Positions 15,459 to 20,355 of a stretch of DNA of 20,355 nucleotides are shown in pieces. The notes under the pieces were generated by a model. That model made no database searches. It was not told where the DNA came from and worked only from the letters and a program-made list of their open reading frames with translations. How positions within the stretch are numbered: the first letter of the stretch is position 1; each line of letters starts with the position of its first letter. The DNA lies in the NCBI GenBank assembly GCA_964452575.1, contig CAYVMN010000072.1, forward strand, positions 1 to 20,355. Reading direction: 5' to 3'. Source of the stretch: CAYVMN01 sp964452575 (GTDB lineage: Bacteria; Desulfobacterota; DSM-4660; Desulfatiglandales; Desulfatiglandaceae). A program made the position numbers and the translations under genes.

Positions 15459-16206
15459 GGGGCTGTTGGTAAATTTCGGCGGGGTGAGGGCGGTCAACCA
15501 TGTGTCCTTCTCCGTAGAAGTCGGGGAACGACTGGCCATCATTGGACCCAACGGAGCCGGGAAGACCACCCTTTTCAATTTGATCAACGGACAGCTTGCG
15601 CCCACAGCGGGTCAAATCTTTTTTTTCGGTCAGGATGTGACCGGATTGCCCACCCACCAGCGCGCCCAGCTTGGTCAGGCCCGCGCCTTTCAAATCATAA
15701 GCCTTCTACAGGAACTCACCGTGCTCGAAAACACCCTGTTGACGCTTCACGGGACAAGCCCTTATCGCTTCAGAATGTTACGGGCGCTCAGGGACTTCAA
15801 GGACATATACGATAAAGCCTTGGCAGAGCTCAAGCGGGCGGGCCTTTGGGAGAAGCGGGATGAACTTGTCAAGAATTTGTCTTACGGGGAGCAGCGGAGA
15901 TTGGAAATCCACCTTGGCCTCTCAATGGAGCCCAAGCTTCTCCTCCTGGATGAACCTAGCGCCGGTTCAACGAAGGAGGAAAGTGCCGACATCATCGGCA
16001 TTATCAAGAACCTTGAATCCAGAATCACCGTCCTCATTGTAGATCATGACATGGATATGGTGTTCGAATTGGCCGAACGGATCATTGTCCTTCACTACGG
16101 TGAGATTATAACGGATGGGAAACCTGAAGAAATCCAGGCAGACCAAAGGGTCAGAGAAATCTATATGGGAATAGAGGAAGGTGCTGACCATGCTGGCGTT
16201 GGATGA
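15439..16206 (+). CDS. Branched-chain-amino-acid-type ABC transporter ATPase (LivG-like)
   Basis: The protein has 255 residues and is an ABC ATPase on the cytoplasmic face of the permease pair. Walker A is GPNGAGKT (36-43), the signature is LSYGEQRRLEI (147-157), Walker B is LLLLDEP (167-173) and the switch His is in IVDHDMDMVF. The C-terminal part, ERIIVLHYGEIITDGKPEEIQADQRVREIYMG, is the LivG pattern. After Walker B the sequence reads SAGSTKEES where LivG proteins usually have AAGLNPxET, a small deviation at the D-loop. The signature has LSYGEQ, as is common in LivG. The start lies inside the end of the LivM-like gene, and the end overlaps the LivF-like gene. Confidence 0.93.
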   Translation: MEALKVEGLLVNFGGVRAVNHVSFSVEVGERLAIIGPNGAGKTTLFNLINGQLAPTAGQIFFFGQDVTGLPTHQRAQLGQARAFQIISLLQELTVLENTLLTLHGTSPYRFRMLRALRDFKDIYDKALAELKRAGLWEKRDELVKNLSYGEQRRLEIHLGLSMEPKLLLLDEPSAGSTKEESADIIGIIKNLESRITVLIVDHDMDMVFELAERIIVLHYGEIITDGKPEEIQADQRVREIYMGIEEGADHAGVG

Positions 16207-16894
16207 TGTCCATACCTATTACGGAGAAAGTTATGTCTTGCACGGCATCTCCTTAGCAGTAGGAAAGGGAACTGTTGTAGCCCTCTTGGGCCGAAATGGC
16301 ATGGGAAAGACCACGACTATTCGTTCTATTATCGGTTTTACGCCCCCGAGGAAAGGCGTTATTCGATTTAAGGCAAAAGATATTACTCATCTCAAACCAT
16401 TCCAGATAGCCAACATGGGCATCGGCCTGATTCCCCAAGGTCGTCACATCTTCCCGTCATTGAGCGTAAAAGAAAATCTTACCGTGGCAGCCAGCAACAG
16501 GGGGAGAGAAGGAGAATGGTCCTTGGACAAGGTGTATTCCCAGTTTCCTATCTTGAGGGATCGGTCTGATATAAAAGGGAACTTACTAAGCGGGGGTGAA
16601 CAGCAGATGCTTGCTATATGCAGGGGTTTGATGACCAACCCCGATCTCCTCCTTATGGACGAGCCATCAGAGGGTTTGGCTCCCACACTCGTTCGCGAGA
16701 TTGGATCCATCATCCGTCAGTTAAAGGGCAAGGATCTGTCAATCCTGTTAGTTGAACAGAATCTTCCGATGGCACTGGAGGTCACAGACTATGCCTTCAT
16801 AATCAGCAAAGGAAAAATAGTATTTGAATCCAGTGGAGCTGAACTGAAGGCCAATGAAGAGGTAAAGGAGAAGTATCTCTGTGCAACAAAGTAA
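16190..16894 (+). CDS. Branched-chain-amino-acid-type ABC transporter ATPase (LivF-like)
   Basis: The protein has 234 residues and is the second ABC ATPase of the transporter. It starts MLALDDVHTYYGESYVLHGISL, the typical LivF opening (L-V--L---YG---VL-GVSL). Walker A is GRNGMGKTT (34-42), the signature is LSGGEQQMLAI, Walker B is LLLMDEPSEGLAP and the switch His position is replaced by Gln in LLVEQNL, as is normal for LivF. The ATG at 16190 has GAGGAAG 9 bp in front. A GTG at 16181 directly abuts that site and is not preferred. It overlaps the LivG-like gene by 17 bp and is the last gene of the transporter set. Confidence 0.92.
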   Translation: MLALDDVHTYYGESYVLHGISLAVGKGTVVALLGRNGMGKTTTIRSIIGFTPPRKGVIRFKAKDITHLKPFQIANMGIGLIPQGRHIFPSLSVKENLTVAASNRGREGEWSLDKVYSQFPILRDRSDIKGNLLSGGEQQMLAICRGLMTNPDLLLMDEPSEGLAPTLVREIGSIIRQLKGKDLSILLVEQNLPMALEVTDYAFIISKGKIVFESSGAELKANEEVKEKYLCATK

Positions 16895-16961
16895 AAGGTC
16901 CGGGTGGTTCAGGTTCTGGGCTTGTGCAAGATAACATAGAGACCCGCAGGGAGGTGGCGAA

Positions 16962-17378
16962 ATGAATAGAGAGGAAGCGATTCGGGTTATCGAGGGATTT
17001 TTTGTGGCAATGAACGATCACGATGTGGATAGGATGGCAGAAGTTTGCACCCAAGGAATTGTTGCGGACGAGGTGGCAGAACATGAACCGTTTACGGGTG
17101 TGAGTGCGTTTAAGAAGTCTTATTCAGACGTATTTGGGGGATATCCAGACTGTTCGGCAGAAGTTGAAGAAACCTTTGTGGACGGGGATGCGGTGATCTG
17201 CCAGGTCAGGTGGAAGGCCACAAACACCGGAAACTTTAGAGGGGTGGAACCCACCGCCAAACCGGTGGATCTGCGAATTGCCTACTTTTTCCGGCTCAAA
17301 GGGGGAAAGATCGATAGAATTACGGAATATTATGATTTGGCTACCCTGTTGGTCCAGCAGGGCCAGCTTGATCTTTGA
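16962..17378 (+). CDS. SnoaL-like/NTF2-fold protein
   Basis: The protein has 138 residues and is of the SnoaL-like (NTF2-fold) type. It shows the family layout: an N-terminal helix with IRVIEGFFVAMNDHDVDRMAEVC, a middle region EHEPFTGVSAFKKSYSDVFGGYPDCSAEVEETFVDGDAVICQVRWKATNTG, and a C-terminal strand pair FFRLKGGKIDRITEYYDLATLLVQQG. The phrases PF-G--A-K-----F-G-PD and DGD-V--R---TGTHxG-F are those of ester-cyclase-like SnoaL proteins; here the latter reads TNTGNFRG. These small pockets act as isomerases, cyclases, hydrolases or binding proteins, and the substrate cannot be told. AGGGAGG precedes the ATG. It lies 67 bp after the LivF-like gene and 13 bp before the deacylase gene, so it is probably co-transcribed with the deacylase. 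Confidence 0.8.
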   Translation: MNREEAIRVIEGFFVAMNDHDVDRMAEVCTQGIVADEVAEHEPFTGVSAFKKSYSDVFGGYPDCSAEVEETFVDGDAVICQVRWKATNTGNFRGVEPTAKPVDLRIAYFFRLKGGKIDRITEYYDLATLLVQQGQLDL

Positions 17379-17391
17379 TCAAGGAGTGGTG

Positions 17392-19029
17392 ATGTATTCC
17401 CTGATAATCAAGAATGTGAAGGTGATCGATGGCCTGGGCAACCCCTGGTATTATGCCGATGTAGGTATCAAAGGGGAACAGATTGTACACATTGGCAGGA
17501 TTGAGACAAAAGATGCCCAAAAGGTCATCAATGGAAAAAGGATGGCACTCGCCCCCGGTTTTATTGATATGCACTCCCATTCTGAATTAATCCTGCTCAG
17601 TCAAAGACAGACTGAACTCATGGAGGGAAGGGTTCGGCAAGGCATCACAACCGAAATCATTGGAAACTGTGGGATTAGTGTTTCACCTGTTACTGATGAG
17701 ATTAAGCCGGTCCTGGAGGCAAGTGTCGGTTTCTTGAGCCCAGAGAAGGTACCTTGGGAGTGGAACAGCATGGCCGGATACCTAGAAACGCTCGAAAATA
17801 AGAAAGTGATGGTTAACGTAGGCACATTGACCGGACATGGTGCCATACGTGCCCTTGTAAAGGGATTTTCGGCCGGCCAGGCGTCTCCTGAAGAACTCAG
17901 CAAAATGAGGATTCTTCTCAAAGAGACCCTCGAACAGGGGTCTTTTGGGCTCTCAAGTGGCTTGATCTATGCCCCAGGCATGTTCGCTGATACGAACGAA
18001 CTCATAGGGCTTTCGAAGGTTGTAGCAGAGTATGACAGGATCTATACCACTCATATAAGGGGTTCAAGCGAAACAGCGATTGAGGCCCATCAAGAGCTTA
18101 TCACCATCGGTGAAGAGGCTGGTTGCAGAATCCATCGATCCCACTACGAGGCAGTCGGAAAGGAGAACTGGCATAAAATCGAAATCACACTGGAAATGGA
18201 TGAAAAGGCGCGGAAGAGAGGGGTTGACGTAGCCTTCGACATGTTCCCTTATACCGCAGCAAATACGATGATGATCGCGATCTACCCCCCCTGGGCCTTG
18301 GAAGGAGGATGGCATGAATTCGTAAAAAGGGTACAAGATCCTCCAACCCGAAAAAAGATCGAAAAGGATATTGAGACCGTTGTCCCTGTGTGGCCAACAT
18401 GGTTACCCGGATCCTGGCCCCACAACTTAGTAAAAGCAGTGGGATGGGAAAACATCTTTATCCTGTACACACCTAGTGAGAAGAACAAGAAATACGAAGG
18501 CCTTAGTCTTGCGGAGTTAGGTTCCACTTTGGGGAAGTCCCTCTACGATTCAATTACTGACCTCCTGATTGAAGAAAAGGGGGCAATTACCCAACTGATT
18601 TTTGGAGTATCCGGGGATCGCAATAATGATGAGCCGTTGAGAATGATCATTAGTCATCCCTTGGGAGGCTTTTGCACAGATGCCTGGGATATTGGGAGGG
18701 GCAGACCAAGCCCAGCTGCCTACGGGACCTATCCCCGAATTTTAGGGAAGTATGTAAGAGAAGAAAAGCTACTCACTCTCGAAGACGCTATAAGGAAGAT
18801 GACCTCCTTTCCTGCCAATCGTCTGGGCATCAAGGACAGAGGGATCATAGCGGAGGGGTACTCTGCTGATTTGGTGCTTTTCGACCCGGATACAATCATT
18901 GATAAGGCCACATACGAAAATCCCAGGCAATTCCCTGAAGGGCTCCATTACGTGATCGTAAATGGACAGGTGCTCTTGGAAAATGGGGATCTGAAAATGA
19001 TCCGTCCAGGAAAAGTCCTAAGAAAATAG
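17392..19029 (+). CDS. N-acyl-D-amino-acid deacylase (D-aminoacylase)
   Basis: The protein has 545 residues and is an amidohydrolase-superfamily metalloenzyme. It opens with a beta-sandwich strand set (MYSLIIKNVKVIDGLGNPW), then GFIDMHSHSEL with metal-binding His61 and His63. IIGNCGIS carries Cys93, a D-aminoacylase metal ligand. FGLSSGLIYAPGMFAD, TTHIRGSS (His221), HRSHYEAVG (His251) and FCTDAWD (catalytic Asp) follow. The stretch AAYGTYPRILGKYVREEKLLTLEDAIRKMTSFPANRLGIKDRGIIAEGYSADLVLFDP is near-diagnostic for this family. It hydrolyses N-acyl-D-amino acids to the free D-amino acid and a carboxylate. THIRGSS departs from the usual THxR-E, so specificity may differ. The ATG at 17392 has AAGGAG 5 bp in front; an upstream in-frame TTG at 17278 overlaps the SnoaL-like gene and is rejected. 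There is no signal peptide, so it is cytoplasmic. Confidence 0.87.
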   Translation: MYSLIIKNVKVIDGLGNPWYYADVGIKGEQIVHIGRIETKDAQKVINGKRMALAPGFIDMHSHSELILLSQRQTELMEGRVRQGITTEIIGNCGISVSPVTDEIKPVLEASVGFLSPEKVPWEWNSMAGYLETLENKKVMVNVGTLTGHGAIRALVKGFSAGQASPEELSKMRILLKETLEQGSFGLSSGLIYAPGMFADTNELIGLSKVVAEYDRIYTTHIRGSSETAIEAHQELITIGEEAGCRIHRSHYEAVGKENWHKIEITLEMDEKARKRGVDVAFDMFPYTAANTMMIAIYPPWALEGGWHEFVKRVQDPPTRKKIEKDIETVVPVWPTWLPGSWPHNLVKAVGWENIFILYTPSEKNKKYEGLSLAELGSTLGKSLYDSITDLLIEEKGAITQLIFGVSGDRNNDEPLRMIISHPLGGFCTDAWDIGRGRPSPAAYGTYPRILGKYVREEKLLTLEDAIRKMTSFPANRLGIKDRGIIAEGYSADLVLFDPDTIIDKATYENPRQFPEGLHYVIVNGQVLLENGDLKMIRPGKVLRK

Positions 19030-19062
19030 AAAAACGTCTCCGAAAACAATGTCAGACTATAA

Positions 19063-19067
19063 GGAGG
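19063..19067 (+). promoter_or_regulatory. Ribosome binding site that sets the start at 19073
   Basis: GGAGG within a longer AAGGAGGGGG run lies 5 bp before the ATG at 19073. The in-frame ATG at 19049 has no such site in front and would put this one inside the gene. Confidence 0.7.
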
Positions 19068-19072
19068 GGGTT

Positions 19073-19909
19073 ATGGAAGCAGTGGCAACACGGTCAAAAG
19101 GGTCTCTCAGCCTTTTTGGCGCCCTGGCTGAGACAGGGCATAAGGCCGAAGAGGATGTCTTTGTATGGTCCCAGGGACTGGCCTTTCATCATTCTAATCT
19201 GCTTGAAGGACTTGCCAATTTACAAAAAGAGAAAAGGGAAGAGATCCTGAAAGACATCTGGACCAATGTGGCCGAAAAGGCTCCAGAGGCAATAAAGGAA
19301 AAAATTGGACTCACAGGCCCTATCGATATTAACAAGATTGGAGAAAGGCTTTCCAAGATCATGGCGGACGCCAATCATCCGGCCATCAAGAGTTCTGGAA
19401 AGGACGTGAATGAATCCCTGCTAAACTGGGTAAGGCTGTTTGCCCTTTTTGATTTTAATATCTATCTGAAGCTCGAATATCACCTCGGTACAAGAGATGG
19501 ATTCCCCCTCTACATGGGGCTATGGGAGAAGTTTGCCCTGGCTGAACTCGACCAAGTAAAGAAGGCAGTCGGTATTTCCGGGCCGGATGATGTGGATATG
19601 GACAAGCTGGGGGAGCTTTCCAAGATCTACTGGGAGGTGATTGGGTGTCCTTATAAAGTTATCAGACACGAGGAGAACATTCATGAAGCAGAAATACTCG
19701 CCTGTCCTTACTGGGAAAATATGAGGGAGATCCTGGGCGAAGATGTAGCCAGGTCCATGACTCTCAAATGCGAGGCCCCGGTTTCTACCAACTATTATGA
19801 GGCCATATTGAAGGCCCTCGGGGTATTTGACCGATACGCCTTTACCATGGATAAGTTCCAGTGTTGCGGCGATAATGTCTGCCGGATCAGATTCACAAGG
19901 AGAATATAG
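19073..19909 (+). CDS. Uncharacterised cysteine protein with internal duplication, paralogue of 11524-12120
   Basis: The protein has 278 residues from the better start, is soluble and has no signal peptide. Residues about 121-278 align with the 198-residue protein at 11524-12120: LFALFDFNIYLKLEYHLGT versus IFTLHDFSIFHVLEEEFGT, then LYMGLWEKF versus LYAKIWKKR, IYWEVIGCPYKV versus IYFETFGNPIYV, and the conserved cysteines CPY (Cys211), Cys233 and QCCGDNVCRIRF (Cys264, 265, 270). Residues about 61-100 (IWTNVAEKAPEAIKEKIGLTGP, then NKIGERLSKI) resemble residues 150-185 (LWEKFALAELDQVKKAVGISGP, then DKLGELSKI), an internal duplication of the helical module. It may belong to the ATC_hydrolase/DUF6125-type families (recall, not tested). 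It follows the deacylase gene by 43 bp, suggesting a shared transcript. Its function is unknown. Confidence 0.6.
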   Translation: MEAVATRSKGSLSLFGALAETGHKAEEDVFVWSQGLAFHHSNLLEGLANLQKEKREEILKDIWTNVAEKAPEAIKEKIGLTGPIDINKIGERLSKIMADANHPAIKSSGKDVNESLLNWVRLFALFDFNIYLKLEYHLGTRDGFPLYMGLWEKFALAELDQVKKAVGISGPDDVDMDKLGELSKIYWEVIGCPYKVIRHEENIHEAEILACPYWENMREILGEDVARSMTLKCEAPVSTNYYEAILKALGVFDRYAFTMDKFQCCGDNVCRIRFTRRI

Positions 19910-19972
19910 GACAGAAGGGTTAGAGATATAACTCCTCAAAACAGAGAACATTTATCAAGAAGGGAGGTTTCT

Positions 19973-20355
19973 ATGACAAAGGTATTAATTATATATCAGT
20001 CAAAGACAGGGAACACGGCGGCCATGGCCGAGGCAGTTGAGGAAGGCATCAGGAGTGAAGGGGTCGAAGTTATACGAAAAAGGATAGGGGAAGCGAGCAT
20101 TGATGACCTGCTCGAGCCTCAGGGGGTCATTATCGGCGCCCCCACCTACTTCGCAGCCACCACGGCAGAGGTCAAAAGGTTTATTGATGAGAGTATCAAG
20201 CATTACAAGAAACTGGAGGGGAAGGTCGGTGCTGCCTTTGCCTCTTGCGGCGGGCTTGGTGGAGGTGGGGAGACGGCCATCCTGGATATCCTAAGGGCCT
20301 TTCTGGTCCACGGGATGATCGTACCTGGATTCACCTCAGGTGGCCACTATGGTCC
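19973..20355 (+). CDS. Flavodoxin-fold flavoprotein, WrbA/flavodoxin-like, cut by window end
   Basis: Only the first 127 codons are present; the frame is open to the window edge. The protein begins MTKVLIIYQSKTGNTAAMAEAVEEGI, where SKTGNTAAM is the FMN phosphate-binding loop (T/S-x-T-G-N-T). VIIGAPTYFAATTAEVKRFID is the second flavin loop (G-PTYF-----E-K-FID) shared by flavodoxins and WrbA-type NAD(P)H:quinone oxidoreductases. GKVGAAFASCGGLGGGGETAILDILRAFLVHGMIVPG matches the third loop and the glycine-rich stretch of WrbA-like proteins. It should be a cytoplasmic FMN electron carrier or quinone reductase. AGGGAGG lies 5 bp before the ATG. It is 63 bp after the previous gene and in the same direction, so it may belong to the same operon. 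Confidence 0.85.
   Translation, partial: MTKVLIIYQSKTGNTAAMAEAVEEGIRSEGVEVIRKRIGEASIDDLLEPQGVIIGAPTYFAATTAEVKRFIDESIKHYKKLEGKVGAAFASCGGLGGGGETAILDILRAFLVHGMIVPGFTSGGHYG

Noticed and set aside
1..20355. CRISPR array, tRNA/rRNA genes, insertion sequences, toxin-antitoxin or phage genes
   Set aside because: I looked for regularly spaced repeats, cloverleaf-like sequence, transposase motifs and small defence genes and saw none.

Overview
The window is 20.4 kb of dense, ordinary-looking bacterial chromosome. It contains 18 protein genes, no RNA gene, no CRISPR array and no insertion sequence. NfnAB, TatA, the RecG and PurM types, liv-type ABC transport and anaerobic amino-acid thiolysis together suggest a strictly anaerobic Gram-negative bacterium. 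A Desulfobacterota (former Deltaproteobacteria) member from sediment is my best guess; this rests on protein style and was not tested by a search.

Region 1 (1-7521) is housekeeping and redox. It holds the 3' part of a SlyD-type FKBP prolyl isomerase followed 6 bp later by a small alpha/beta hydrolase. Next comes nfnAB, the electron-bifurcating NADH-dependent reduced ferredoxin:NADP+ oxidoreductase. A minus-strand pair follows, purM then tatA, separated by a hairpin terminator. recG on the plus strand is divergent from purM. The purM-recG gap carries a good purM promoter, a 9-bp inverted repeat around it and degenerate TTGAACC-type repeats.

Region 2 (7522-20355) is an accessory catabolic block, entirely on the plus strand. 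An AT-rich 387-bp regulatory gap with operator-like inverted repeats leads into an XRE-cupin regulator. Directly behind it are ortA and ortB, the two subunits of 2-amino-4-oxopentanoate (AKP) thiolase, and then a canonical alanine racemase. AKP thiolase gives acetyl-CoA plus D-alanine, so the racemase is a logical partner. The usual ornithine-pathway partners (OraS/OraE aminomutase, Ord dehydrogenase) are not in the window. Next are a small cysteine-containing protein of uncertain family, a complete branched-chain-amino-acid-type ABC transporter (binding protein, two permeases, two ATPases), a SnoaL-like protein and an N-acyl-D-amino-acid deacylase. Then comes a second, longer relative of the small cysteine protein, with an internal duplication, and the 5' part of a flavodoxin-fold protein cut by the window edge.

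The most interesting reading is that region 2 is a D-amino-acid module: uptake by the liv-type transporter, release of free D-amino acid by the deacylase, and entry into central metabolism through the thiolase and racemase. The two related cysteine proteins of unknown function bracket the transporter and deacylase genes. The individual enzyme assignments are firm to moderate; the combined pathway is inference.
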